DNA from: Dokdonella_A ginsengisoli
GTDB taxonomy: Bacteria; Pseudomonadota; Gammaproteobacteria; Xanthomonadales; Rhodanobacteraceae
Assembly (NCBI RefSeq): GCF_042652785.1
Contig: NZ_JBHSHD010000006.1
Span: 186,001-250,000 of the forward strand
DNA: 64,000 nt
Direction of reading: 5' to 3'
Shown here one piece after another: positions 1 to 8,330 of this stretch. Position 1 is the first letter of the stretch, and every line of letters begins with the position of its first letter. The notes under the pieces were generated by a model. That model was given only the letters and a program-made list of their open reading frames with translations, searched no databases and was not told the origin of the DNA. A program made the translations under genes and the position numbers.

Positions 1-507
1 GCGCGCGACGCGCTCGCCGTCGAGCGTCGCCGACATCACGACCAGGCGCAGGTCCGGCCGCAGGTTCGCCTGCACGTCGAGCGCGAGCGCGGCGCCGAGG
101 TCGCCGTGCAGGTGGCGCTCGTGGAATTCGTCGAACAGGATCGCGCCGATGCCGGCCAGCTCCGGGTCGTCCTGGATCAGCCGCGTGAGGATGCCCTCGG
201 TGACGACCTCGATGCGCGTCGCGGCCGATACGCGGGATTCGAAGCGGATGCGGTAGCCGACCGTCTCGCCGACGCGCTCGCCGCGCTGCGCCGCCATGAA
301 CTCGGCGGCGGCGCGAGCGGCGATGCGGCGCGGCTCGAGCATCAGGATCCGGCGTCCGCCCAGCCAGTCCTCGCCGAGCAGGGCCGGCGGCACGCGCGTG
401 GTCTTGCCGGCGCCGGGCGGCGCCTCCAGCACGAGCCGGGCGTGTTCGCGCAGCGTAGCCAGCAGGCGCGGCAGCAGGGCGTCGATCGGGAAAGCGGGCG
501 GAGTCAT
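1..507 (-). CDS. hrpB: ATP-dependent helicase HrpB, N-terminal part (runs off the window start)
   Basis: Only the first 169 residues are present; the gene continues beyond position 1. The ATG is at 507 on the minus strand. The translation shows a helicase motif I (PPGAGKTTRVP, about residue 30), an LEPRRIAARA motif Ia, a motif II of the form DEFHERH and an SAT motif III (VMSATLDG). The DEFHERHLHGDLG stretch right after the TEGIL motif is typical of HrpB, a DEAH-box RNA helicase-like ATPase of largely unknown cellular role. HrpA is the main alternative, but it has a different spacing and N-terminus. It heads leftwards away from a terminator hairpin at 534-575. Confidence 0.9.
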   Translation of the reverse strand, partial: MTPPAFPIDALLPRLLATLREHARLVLEAPPGAGKTTRVPPALLGEDWLGGRRILMLEPRRIAARAAAEFMAAQRGERVGETVGYRIRFESRVSAATRIEVVTEGILTRLIQDDPELAGIGAILFDEFHERHLHGDLGAALALDVQANLRPDLRLVVMSATLDGERVAR

Positions 508-533
508 CGCGCTATCGTAGCGGGCTCCGCAAA

Positions 534-575
534 AGGAAACGGCGCGGCCGTGCGAACGGCCGCGCCGCGTTTCCT
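534..575 (-). terminator. Intrinsic terminator of the 589-1731 gene
   Basis: Perfect 10-bp GC stem (541-550 with 557-566, six-base loop), extended after a two-base bulge by AGGAAAC/GTTTCCT (534-540 with 569-575). On the minus strand the stem runs into a T-rich tail (TTTCCTTTT). It begins 14 bp after the stop codon of the secreted protein gene and separates it from hrpB. Confidence 0.75.
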
Positions 576-588
576 CGGGCGCCGCGAT

Positions 589-1731
589 TTATTCGCAGAG
601 CATGCCGTTCGCGCTGAACAGGCGGTCGTAGGCGATGACGCCTTCGAAGCTCGGTACCGGCGCGGCGAGGTCCGCATTGGGCGTGTAGGTCACTTCGAGC
701 AGGTTGCAGTTCTTCATCTGGAACGTGGCCTTGCCCCACGGACGGGTGGCGAGGTCGGCGTCCAGGTAGTACGCATCGAGCGTGAGGCTGGTCGTGCCGA
801 CTGCGAACGGCGCATTGCCGACCAGCCAGAACGGATTGCCGTCGAGATCCTTCAGCAGCAGGTCGTAGACGAGCTGGCGCGTCATCGCGCCGTCGGCGTT
901 GTACTGCTCGGCGACCTGCACGAGCAGGCCGTGGTTCGGATCCAGGCTGGTCCACTGCGCGGCCGCGTAGCCGTCCAGCGGCATCGGCACTGTCGGGTAG
1001 GTGTCCGCCGTCGGCGTGTAGGCCGGGATGTCGAAGTCGACGACCTGCGCGCCGTTGTAGCGCGGGTTGACGCGCAGCTTGAACGCGTTGTTGAGGAAGT
1101 AGTACCCGGCGTTGGGGACCGGCGAATTCTCCAGCACGTACGTCTCGCTATTGGCGAAGAACGTGCCGGGCAGGATTTCCGCCGACAGCGTGTTCGGCTC
1201 GCTGGTCAGGCGCGGATAGCTGGCCGGGGTGTCGAACGCGATCGAGCCCTGCGCGATGCTCACCAAGGGCAGCGATACGACCTGGTTGGCGAGATCGGCG
1301 GTGCGGTCGATGCGCAGCAGGGTCATCGAGTTGGGCGTTCCATTCGGGCTGTAGCGCGTCGGAAGGCCGCTGCTGCTGCACGAGAGGCGCCAGACCGTGA
1401 CCTTGACGGTTTCGGTGACGTATTGGGTTTCATTGGCGGCGAGCAGGGTCACGTCCTTGCTGTAGACGGGGCCGCTCGGCTTGTCCGGCAGCGCGTTCGC
1501 GGCGCAGCTCGGCGGATAGGCGCGCAGTTTGTTGGCCTGCGGCGTGCCGGGTCGTTCGTTGTTGCCCGTCACCTTCGTGTTCGCCAAACGCGAACGCTGC
1601 CACTGCTCCATGTCGGCCCTGTACGCGGCGACCACGTCGGCCGACAGCGTCTGGCCGTCGGCGGCGAAACCCGGCGCCGACACGGCGCTGCAGGCGAAAG
1701 CGAAGGTCAGGCTCAACCACTTCTTCATCAT
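589..1731 (-). CDS. Secreted protein of unknown function (paralogue of the gene at 1865-3061)
   Basis: 380 residues starting MMKKWLSLTFAFACSAVS, a clear Sec signal peptide with a likely cut after GFAA; predicted periplasmic or extracellular. It is a tandem paralogue of the next gene: both share GTPQAN near the start of the mature chain, YPPSCAA, NSMTLLR, SEPNT, DGYAAAQW, a DLDGNPFWLVGNA block and an almost identical C-terminal end (VPSFEG, then RLFSANGMLCE). The block from about residue 260 (W..LD..HGLLVQ, then GNPFWLVGNA, then WGKATF and NC) resembles the Trp-rich beta module with a G-x-P-x-W core that is common in secreted proteins of this bacterial group. Conserved cysteines suggest disulfides. 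No catalytic motif seen; function unknown. Confidence 0.8.
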   Translation of the reverse strand: MMKKWLSLTFAFACSAVSAPGFAADGQTLSADVVAAYRADMEQWQRSRLANTKVTGNNERPGTPQANKLRAYPPSCAANALPDKPSGPVYSKDVTLLAANETQYVTETVKVTVWRLSCSSSGLPTRYSPNGTPNSMTLLRIDRTADLANQVVSLPLVSIAQGSIAFDTPASYPRLTSEPNTLSAEILPGTFFANSETYVLENSPVPNAGYYFLNNAFKLRVNPRYNGAQVVDFDIPAYTPTADTYPTVPMPLDGYAAAQWTSLDPNHGLLVQVAEQYNADGAMTRQLVYDLLLKDLDGNPFWLVGNAPFAVGTTSLTLDAYYLDADLATRPWGKATFQMKNCNLLEVTYTPNADLAAPVPSFEGVIAYDRLFSANGMLCE

Positions 1732-1787
1732 GAAACCCCTTGCAAAGTGAACACGCGGACTGTACGCGGATTTGCGCGGAAAGGCGT

Positions 1788-1816
1788 ACGCCGAGCCTCC
1801 AGACGTGGCTCGGCGT
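1788..1816. other. 10-bp perfect hairpin between the two paralogues
   Basis: ACGCCGAGCC (1788-1797) pairs with GGCTCGGCGT (1807-1816). It lies 49 bp downstream of the 1865-3061 gene stop and upstream of the next gene on the same strand. There is no clear T-run on the minus strand, so it may be a weak terminator or an RNA-stabilising structure that sets the ratio of the two paralogues. Confidence 0.45.
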
Positions 1817-1864
1817 CCGGTCGTCGCAGGCCGCGCGGAGCGTCGTCCGCAGTGCGCCGCCGCG

Positions 1865-3061
1865 CTATTCGCAGAGCATGCCGTTGGCGCTAAACAGGCG
1901 CGTGTAGGGGCGCGTGCCCTCGAAGCTCGGCACCGGCGCGACCAGGCCGGCGTTCGGCGCGAAGGTGACGTCGAGGCGGTTGCAGTTGTGCAGGCGGAAC
2001 GTCGCCTTGCCCCAGGCCGGCTTGTCCTCGCCGTTGCCGAGGTAGTACGCGCCGACCTCGATTTCCTTGGCGCCGAGCGGGAACACCGCGTTGCCGACCA
2101 GCCAGAACGGATTGCCGTCCAGGTCGCGCACGAGCAGGTCGAACACGAGCTGGCGCGTCATCGCGCCGCCGCCGTCGTACTGCTCGGCGATCTGCACGAG
2201 CAGGCCGTCGTCGGTGTCGAGGTTGATCCACTGCGCCGCGGCGTAGCCGTCGAGGAACAGCGGGCCGTTCGCGTCCGGGTAGGTGCCCTGCGTCGGCGCG
2301 TAGGCCGGCACGTCGAATTCCGCGGTCGGGTAGTTGGCGACGTCGGTGTCCTGCGGGTCGACCAGCAGCTTGAACGCCTGGTTGAACTGGTGGTTGTAGT
2401 CCTCGCCGAACGGGAAGTTCTCCAGCACGTAGGTGGTGCTGTAGATGATCGGGCTGTCGAACGGCGCCTCGGAGATCACCGTGTTCGGTTCCGCCGCGAC
2501 GCGCACCAGGCTCGCCGCGTCGTCGTAGCCGATGCCGGCCTGCTGGGTCTGCACCAGGGGCATCGTCGGGATGCGGTCAGTGGCACCCTCGTTGGCGGCG
2601 CTGCGGTCGAAGCGCAGCAGGGTCATCGAGTTCGATCCCTGCCCGGTCGCGTTGTACGGCGTCTTCGAATTCCCGCTGCTGCAGGCGATGCGCCACAGCG
2701 TGACCTTGACCGTTTCGGGCGTGGTGCGGCCGTTGGCGTCCTTGGTGTACAGCGGCAGGTCCTGGCTCAGGACCACGCCGTTGCTGCCGCTGGCGTCGGG
2801 CAGCGGATCGGCCGCGCAGCTGGGCGGGTAGGCGCGATAGGGGTTGGCCTGCGGCGTGCCCGGCGTGAGAGAGATGCCCATCGCCTTCAGGCCGGCGGTC
2901 TTCGCCTGCGCCTGCCGCACCTGGGCGGCGGCCGCGGTTTCCAGCCGCTGCTGCCGGCTCGCCGCCGGAACCTGCTGGACGGAAACACCGCCCGCGGCGA
3001 ACGCCGCTCCGGCCGCCGTGGCGGCGGCGATCGCGAGCGTGAGTGAAGAAAATGGGTTCAT
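1865..3061 (-). CDS. Secreted protein of unknown function (paralogue of the gene at 589-1731)
   Basis: 398 residues from the ATG at 3061 (MNPFSSLTLAIAAATAAGAA), chosen because it gives a good signal peptide and has a GGGGACTTGCG purine-rich stretch upstream; the same frame stays open far upstream but without coding sense. The mature N-terminus is Gln/Ala-rich, followed by the region shared with the downstream paralogue. The block around residues 290-340 (DDGLLVQIAEQYDGGGAMTR, DLDGNPFWLVGNA) matches the Trp-rich beta module. Two tandem copies on one strand suggest a recent duplication with divergence of the N-termini. Function not recognised. Confidence 0.8.
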   Translation of the reverse strand: MNPFSSLTLAIAAATAAGAAFAAGGVSVQQVPAASRQQRLETAAAAQVRQAQAKTAGLKAMGISLTPGTPQANPYRAYPPSCAADPLPDASGSNGVVLSQDLPLYTKDANGRTTPETVKVTLWRIACSSGNSKTPYNATGQGSNSMTLLRFDRSAANEGATDRIPTMPLVQTQQAGIGYDDAASLVRVAAEPNTVISEAPFDSPIIYSTTYVLENFPFGEDYNHQFNQAFKLLVDPQDTDVANYPTAEFDVPAYAPTQGTYPDANGPLFLDGYAAAQWINLDTDDGLLVQIAEQYDGGGAMTRQLVFDLLVRDLDGNPFWLVGNAVFPLGAKEIEVGAYYLGNGEDKPAWGKATFRLHNCNRLDVTFAPNAGLVAPVPSFEGTRPYTRLFSANGMLCE

Positions 3062-3169
3062 CGCAAGTCCCCTTCGCTGGGTTTCATGGATCCGTTTCGG
3101 CCGGCGTGCGTAGGCGCCGGCGCACCTTCGCCGCATAATCGCGCGTTTGAACGGTGGAGTGAAGTGCGC

Positions 3170-3958
3170 ATGCGGCTGGTCGACATCGGTGCGAACCTGA
3201 CTCACGAATCCTTCCGCGCCGACTTCGACGCGGTGCTCGAGCGCGCCCGCGCGCACGGCGTCGAACGCCTCGTCGTGACCGGCGCCAGCGCCGGCGGCAG
3301 CCGCGCCGCGCGCGAGCTGGCGCGCGCGCATCCGGGCCTGCTGTACGCCACCGCCGGCGTGCATCCGCATCACGCGCACGAGTACGACGACGCCACCGAC
3401 GCGCTGCTGCGCGAGCTGGCCGCCGCGCCGGAGGTGAAGGCGGTCGGCGAGACCGGGCTGGACTACTACCGCAACTACTCGCCGCACGCGGCGCAGATCG
3501 CCGCGTTCGAGCGCCAGCTCGCCATCGCCGTCGACAGCGGCAAGCCGCTGTTCCTGCACCAGCGCGACGCGCACGCGGATTTCCTCGCCTGCCTGGACCC
3601 GGTGCGCGACCGCATCGGCCGCGTCGTCGTGCACTGCTTCACCGGCGAGCGCGAGGAGTTGACCGCCTACCTCGACCGCGGCTGGTACATCGGCATCACC
3701 GGCTGGATCTGCGACGAGCGCCGCGGCCTGCACCTGCGCGAGCTGGTGAAGCACATTCCCGCCGACCGCCTGATGATCGAGACCGACGCGCCGTACCTCC
3801 TGCCGCGCGACCTGCACCCCAAGCCCTCGCACCGGCGCAACGAGCCGATGTATCTGGCGCACATCTGCACCGCGGTCGCCGCGGCGCGCGGCGAGGATGT
3901 CGCGGAAACCGCGGCGCGGACGACGGCCAATGCGGTGGCTTTCTTCGGGCTCGGCTAG
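3170..3958 (+). CDS. tatD: TatD family metal-dependent DNase
   Basis: 262 residues from the ATG at 3170 (MRLVDIGANLTHESF); a GGTGGAG ribosome site lies at about 3153-3159, so the longer in-frame start at 3086 is less likely. TatD enzymes are TIM-barrel Mg-dependent 3'-5' exonucleases involved in DNA repair and clearance of damaged DNA. Visible signatures: AGVHPHHAHEY metal-binding histidines, GETGLDYYR, FLHQRDAH, VVHCFTGE and ETDAPYLLPRDL. IGITGWICDERRG distinguishes TatD proper from the YcfH and YjjV paralogues. A CATAAT -10-like hexamer at 3134-3139 may be its promoter. Its stop codon shares the CTAG at 3955-3958 with the convergent next gene. Confidence 0.93.
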   Translation: MRLVDIGANLTHESFRADFDAVLERARAHGVERLVVTGASAGGSRAARELARAHPGLLYATAGVHPHHAHEYDDATDALLRELAAAPEVKAVGETGLDYYRNYSPHAAQIAAFERQLAIAVDSGKPLFLHQRDAHADFLACLDPVRDRIGRVVVHCFTGEREELTAYLDRGWYIGITGWICDERRGLHLRELVKHIPADRLMIETDAPYLLPRDLHPKPSHRRNEPMYLAHICTAVAAARGEDVAETAARTTANAVAFFGLG

Positions 3959-6294
3959 CGCTCGCGTGCGCCAACCGGTGGCAGGAAATTGTCCGCGCGT
4001 GGGGGGCGTTCGCGGACGATCGGCGGCAGCGGACGCTGTCTGTGCGGCCGCGGTTGAACCGGGTCGGAGGGGATCGGCAAGGCGGCCAAGCCGATGCGCG
4101 GCTGTGCGCCGATGGTCTGGAACTGGCCACCGACGTAGAGGTGGCCCTTTCCATCCAATTCCAGGGCATTGATCGCCCCGCCGTCGATGGCAGGACTCCA
4201 CTGCGTGCCCGATGAGGGGTCTGCAGTGCCGGAGTATCTCGTCAGGTGGGCTCCGCTGGACGAGGACCATCCGCCCGCGTAGACCGCGCCGCCCGGGCCG
4301 ACGATCAATGCGTACGCGTAGCTGGGCTCGTCGTCGGCGTTTTCGGGCCCGTCCCAGCGATCGAGCACCAGGCCTGCCGGCGATATTTTCTCGACGGACC
4401 AGCGAGACGAGTAGCCCTCCCACGTAGAGGCGTATCGGCCACCTCCGATGTAAATCGTGTCGTCCGGTGCCACGGCGATGGCGGAGACTTCGTTCGAGAC
4501 GATCGGCGGCTGCCAGGACGCGTCGACCGCGCCGGAAGACGCCGAGAACTTCGTCAGCCCATGATGGTTCAGAGGATCGGCGAGGGCTGCGCCGCCGACA
4601 TAGTAGGCTGTGAGGGAACGGTCCAAGGCGACGGCCTGCACCCAGTAGTCCACGAAGGCGTTCCAGGTCGTGTCCAGCGAGCCGTCGGACATCGAAAGCC
4701 GGGCGATGTTCCGTCGCGAGACTCCGTCAACCCGGGAGAACAGTCCGCCGACGACAAGCGTGCTTCCGCGCGGGTCCAGCGCGATGGTGCCGACGCTGCC
4801 TTCGGGGATGGGATTGCTCCAAAGCGGATCGCGCTGGCCCGAGCCGGAGCCGGCGAACTTGATCACGGCGCCGGTCGCTCCCGCTCTCGCTGCGGTGCCG
4901 GCATAGACGGCATTGTCCGCATCCACGGCGAGCGCCATTGCTCGCTCCGGAAGCGAGGGTATCCAATCCGGATCGACATTTCCGTCCGGCGCAATGCGAA
5001 AGATGTTCTGGCGTGCGAACGTGCCGGCGCGTGAGAACAAGCCTCCCACGATCGTTCCGCCGTTCGGCTGATGGGCAATGGCTTCGACCCATCCCGGCGA
5101 CTGGGCCTCGACGGTGGCCTTCGGGCTGCCGTCCACGGGCGACAGGCGATCAAGGCCAAATGTCGGCGGATTCCCGATTGGCTGAAAATTTCCGCCTGAA
5201 TACAGGTCTCCGTTCATGCCGATCGCCAGGGCGGCGGGGTACTTCCCGGTGTGCGATGTCCAGTCCACGACGACCGCGCCGGACGACATCGTGGATAGGC
5301 GGCTGACGCCCTGCTCGTGACCGACGTACAGCCCGCCGGCACCGTCGGCAACCAGGGCGGCCGTCGACCCTGTTATCGGTGAGGTCCAGCCGTCATCGAT
5401 TTCCCCATCGCTTCCGTCCGGGAACCGAACCAGGGTGAGGAATGCTCCGGCCGCAGTCCCGAACGACCCGCTGGCATACAGTGAGCCTTCGGCATCGATC
5501 AGCAGCGCAGAAGCGGCACCGGTGATGAATCGAGGATTCCAGTCGGCAGCCGCCGCGCCGGCACCGTAAGTCGAAATCTTCTGGATGCAGAGCACGTCGC
5601 ATAGGTTTTCCGTCGGAAAGCCGGGAGAGTTGTCCGGCGGGATTCGCGCGACGTACAGGCTTTCCGTGGGCCCTATCGCCAGCGCATTGACGGCGGTTTC
5701 GACCGACGGGGCCCATTGGGGGTCGACGGCTCCCGTGCCGTCCCCATCCAGTTTGGCGAGAAAGTCCCGCTGCAGTCCGCCGACGGAATGGAAGTTCCCT
5801 CCGGCAAACACGTTGCCGTGCGTGTCGACGACAAGAGACAGGACGGCCCCATCCGGGACGTCTTCCGTGCCGAAACCGGGGTTCCAGTACGCGTCCAGCG
5901 AACCGCGTCCCGTTCCCGACAATTTCGCGGCGAAGGCGCGAGGGTGTCCGTCGACGACCTTGAAGGATCCGCCGGCGTAGACGTCGCCGGCCGCGTCCAC
6001 CGCAAGCGCGACGACTTCGCTGTCGGCCGAGGGATTCCAGTCCGGGTCTAGCGTGCCGTCTGGCTGGAGCCGCGCGAGATTCCGGCGGGGTATACCGTCG
6101 ATCATCGTGAACGAGCCGCCGAGGATGAGGCCGCCATCGGGCTGGCGTGCGATCGCGGAAATCGTTCCCTGAAGCCCCACGGGCACGTTCGGCACGGGCA
6201 GAGGCGTCGGCGATTGCGCGATGGCGGGCGACGTCGCCAGCACCAGCAGGAATTTGGCGCAGCAGCGTAGGAAGTCCGCGCTCATCCGTGCCAT
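3955..6294 (-). CDS. Secreted beta-propeller protein with delta-60-type repeats
   Basis: 779 residues from the ATG at 6294 (MARMSADFLRCCAKFLLVLA); GGGGATCGGGCGA just upstream is a plausible ribosome site. Signal peptide with a cut near AIAQ. The mature chain is a run of about ten repeats of the form YAGG(S/N)F--V-G--R--LA-L---G--D--W-P, with a VxALAVD strand between them. That is the delta-60/WD-like propeller pattern of secreted bacterial proteins. The C-terminal 40 residues are Pro/Arg-rich (RPHRQRPLPPIVRERPP) and may be a disordered tail or anchor. No enzyme motif; likely a scaffold or binding protein. Lower GC than its neighbours suggests separate ancestry. Its TAG stop overlaps the tatD stop. 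Confidence 0.85.
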   Translation of the reverse strand: MARMSADFLRCCAKFLLVLATSPAIAQSPTPLPVPNVPVGLQGTISAIARQPDGGLILGGSFTMIDGIPRRNLARLQPDGTLDPDWNPSADSEVVALAVDAAGDVYAGGSFKVVDGHPRAFAAKLSGTGRGSLDAYWNPGFGTEDVPDGAVLSLVVDTHGNVFAGGNFHSVGGLQRDFLAKLDGDGTGAVDPQWAPSVETAVNALAIGPTESLYVARIPPDNSPGFPTENLCDVLCIQKISTYGAGAAAADWNPRFITGAASALLIDAEGSLYASGSFGTAAGAFLTLVRFPDGSDGEIDDGWTSPITGSTAALVADGAGGLYVGHEQGVSRLSTMSSGAVVVDWTSHTGKYPAALAIGMNGDLYSGGNFQPIGNPPTFGLDRLSPVDGSPKATVEAQSPGWVEAIAHQPNGGTIVGGLFSRAGTFARQNIFRIAPDGNVDPDWIPSLPERAMALAVDADNAVYAGTAARAGATGAVIKFAGSGSGQRDPLWSNPIPEGSVGTIALDPRGSTLVVGGLFSRVDGVSRRNIARLSMSDGSLDTTWNAFVDYWVQAVALDRSLTAYYVGGAALADPLNHHGLTKFSASSGAVDASWQPPIVSNEVSAIAVAPDDTIYIGGGRYASTWEGYSSRWSVEKISPAGLVLDRWDGPENADDEPSYAYALIVGPGGAVYAGGWSSSSGAHLTRYSGTADPSSGTQWSPAIDGGAINALELDGKGHLYVGGQFQTIGAQPRIGLAALPIPSDPVQPRPHRQRPLPPIVRERPPRADNFLPPVGARER

Positions 6295-6421
6295 TCGCCC
6301 GATCCCCGACTCTCCGCGTCGGCGGCTATCATACGTTGGGAGAGTGACTTCGGTGGCAGCCGCAGCCACGAGCAGGAGGGCGATCGGCTCAGGTCGAGAG
6401 CCGGGGCGGCCTGCGCACGCG

Positions 6422-7198
6422 TCAGCTGCGCAGACCGACGCCGCGCTGGAGCAGGACCATGCCGAGCACGCCGAGCGCGACGGCGAAGCCGAGCATGACC
6501 GCGAACGAGACGCCGAGCGGCACGTCGCTGATGCCGAGCAGGCCGTAGCGGAACGCATTGACCATGTAGAGGATCGGATTGACGTAGCTGATCTCGCGCC
6601 ACGGGCTGCCGAGCTGGTCGACCGAGTAGAACACGCCGCCCAGGTACGTCAGCGGCGCCAGCACGAAGGTCGGCACCAGCGCGATGTCGTCGAACTTCTT
6701 CGCCCACACCGCGTTGGCGAAACCGGCCAGCGAGAACACGATCGAGGTCAGCAGGATCGTCGACAGCGTGATCCACGGGTGGTACAGGTGGATGCGCGTG
6801 AAGAACAGCGAGATCGCCAGCACGATCGCCGCGACCAGCAGGCCGCGCAGCACGGCGCCGCAGACGTAGCCGGCGAGGATCACCCACGGCGGCATCGGCG
6901 AGGCGAGCATTTCCTCGACGTGGCGGCCGAACTTCGCGCCGAAGAACGAGGACGAGATGTTGCCGTAGCTGTTGGTGATCACCGCCATCATGATCAGGCC
7001 CGGCACGATGTAGTCGATGTACTGGATGCCGGGCGCGATCTCGCCGATGCGGCTGCCGACCAGGCGGCCGAAGATGACGAAGTACAGCGTCATCGTGATC
7101 GCCGACGGCAGCAGGGTCTGCATCCAGATGCGCAGGATGCGCACCACCTCGCGGCGCGTGATCGTGAAGAAGGCGATCAGGTTCGGGGAAGAGGACAT
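6422..7198 (-). CDS. yadH: ABC-2 type transporter permease (YadH-like)
   Basis: 258 residues from the ATG at 7198 (MSSSPNLIAFFTITRREVVRILRI). Six hydrophobic segments and the ABC-2 signature around residues 120-150 (EEMLASPMPPWVILAGYV) are visible, plus FVLAPLTYLGGVFYSVDQL and the PLTYLGGVFYS loop characteristic of the YadH/NodJ branch. Inner-membrane half of an exporter; substrate unknown. It follows its ATPase gene (7285-8247) by 86 bp on the same strand, so the two form one operon. The in-frame extension far upstream is an antisense shadow of the ATPase. Confidence 0.9.
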   Translation of the reverse strand: MSSSPNLIAFFTITRREVVRILRIWMQTLLPSAITMTLYFVIFGRLVGSRIGEIAPGIQYIDYIVPGLIMMAVITNSYGNISSSFFGAKFGRHVEEMLASPMPPWVILAGYVCGAVLRGLLVAAIVLAISLFFTRIHLYHPWITLSTILLTSIVFSLAGFANAVWAKKFDDIALVPTFVLAPLTYLGGVFYSVDQLGSPWREISYVNPILYMVNAFRYGLLGISDVPLGVSFAVMLGFAVALGVLGMVLLQRGVGLRS

Positions 7199-7284
7199 TT
7201 CTGGTTTTCCGGATTCGGGAAGTTCGCGCAGGACCCGCGGAGGTTCGTCGGTGGAGCGGCCGCCGTTCGGCACTTCGCGTTCCC

Positions 7285-8247
7285 TCACGCGGCCTGCGGG
7301 CCGCGTTCGACCGTGTCCGAGGCGGTCTTGCCGCTCTCGACGAGGCGCACGAACAGCTCCTCCAGGCGGTTGGCCTTGTTGCGCATCGAGCGCACCGTCA
7401 CGCCGTGCGCGGAGAGCGCGGCGAACAGCGAGTTCAGGTCGTGCTCGCGCGACATCTCCGCTTCGAGCGTGACCTCGTCCACGCGCGTCAGCCTCACGCC
7501 GGCGACTTCCGGCAGGGCGGCGACCGGCTCGACCAGGTCGAGCACGAAGGTCTCCACGTCGAGCTTGCCCAGCAGCTGCTTCATCGACGTGTTCTCGATG
7601 ATGCGGCCGTGGTCGATGATGGCGATGTTGCGGCAGAGCTGTTCGGCTTCCTCGAGATAGTGCGTGGTCAGGATCACCGTGGTGCCGGCGGCGTTGATGC
7701 CGCTGATGAACTTCCACATCGAGCGGCGGATCTCGATGTCCACGCCGGCGGTCGGCTCGTCGAGGATCAGCAGCTTCGGCTCGCTCATCATCGCCCGCGC
7801 GATCATCAGCCGGCGCTTCATGCCGCCGGACATCGCGCGCGCGGCGTCGAAGGCCTTGTCCCACAGCGCCAGCTGCTTGAGATACTTCTCGGCGCGTTCG
7901 GCGGCGACGCGGCGCGGGATGCCGTAGAAGCCGGCCGAATTGACGCAGATGTCGAACGGCTTCTCGAACAGGTTGAAGTTGAGCTCCTGCGGCACCAGGC
8001 CGATCAGGCGCATCGCCGCGCTGCGCTGCCGCAGCACCGACACGCCGAACACGCGCGCGTCGCCGCCGGTGGCGTTGACCAGTGAGGAAAGGATGCCGAT
8101 CAGGGTCGACTTGCCGGCGCCGTTCGGGCCGAGCAGGGCGAAGAAGTCGCCGGGCTGCACGCTCAGCGAGACGCCCTTGAGCGCCTGCACGCCGTTCGGA
8201 TAGGTCTTCTTCAGCTCGACGACGTCGAGTGCGGGGATGTTCGTCAT
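7285..8247 (-). CDS. yadG: ABC transporter ATP-binding protein (YadG-like)
   Basis: 320 residues. Walker A GPNGAGKST at about residue 40, Q-loop VPQELNFNLF, signature MSGGMKRRLMIARAM, Walker B LLILDEPTAGVD and the H-loop TTHYLEEAE are all intact. EELFVRL near the C-terminus is typical of drug- and polysaccharide-type ABC-2 exporters of the YadG group. It pairs with the permease gene downstream. Its start at 8247 is 84 bp from the divergent ferredoxin reductase ATG at 8331, so both promoters must lie in or overlap this short gap. Confidence 0.92.
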   Translation of the reverse strand: MTNIPALDVVELKKTYPNGVQALKGVSLSVQPGDFFALLGPNGAGKSTLIGILSSLVNATGGDARVFGVSVLRQRSAAMRLIGLVPQELNFNLFEKPFDICVNSAGFYGIPRRVAAERAEKYLKQLALWDKAFDAARAMSGGMKRRLMIARAMMSEPKLLILDEPTAGVDIEIRRSMWKFISGINAAGTTVILTTHYLEEAEQLCRNIAIIDHGRIIENTSMKQLLGKLDVETFVLDLVEPVAALPEVAGVRLTRVDEVTLEAEMSREHDLNSLFAALSAHGVTVRSMRNKANRLEELFVRLVESGKTASDTVERGPQAA

Positions 8248-8330
8248 GGGTTCCGGAGAGGGCGCACGGGGGAGAAACGCGGCCGCCTGCTAGTATACCG
8301 GGCTGTCCGTTGCCCCCAGTTGCCGCCTCG

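Noticed and set aside
106..1893. A 595-residue plus-strand frame over hrpB and the first secreted protein
   Set aside because: Arg/Ala-rich shadow of real minus-strand genes; the terminator hairpin lies inside it.
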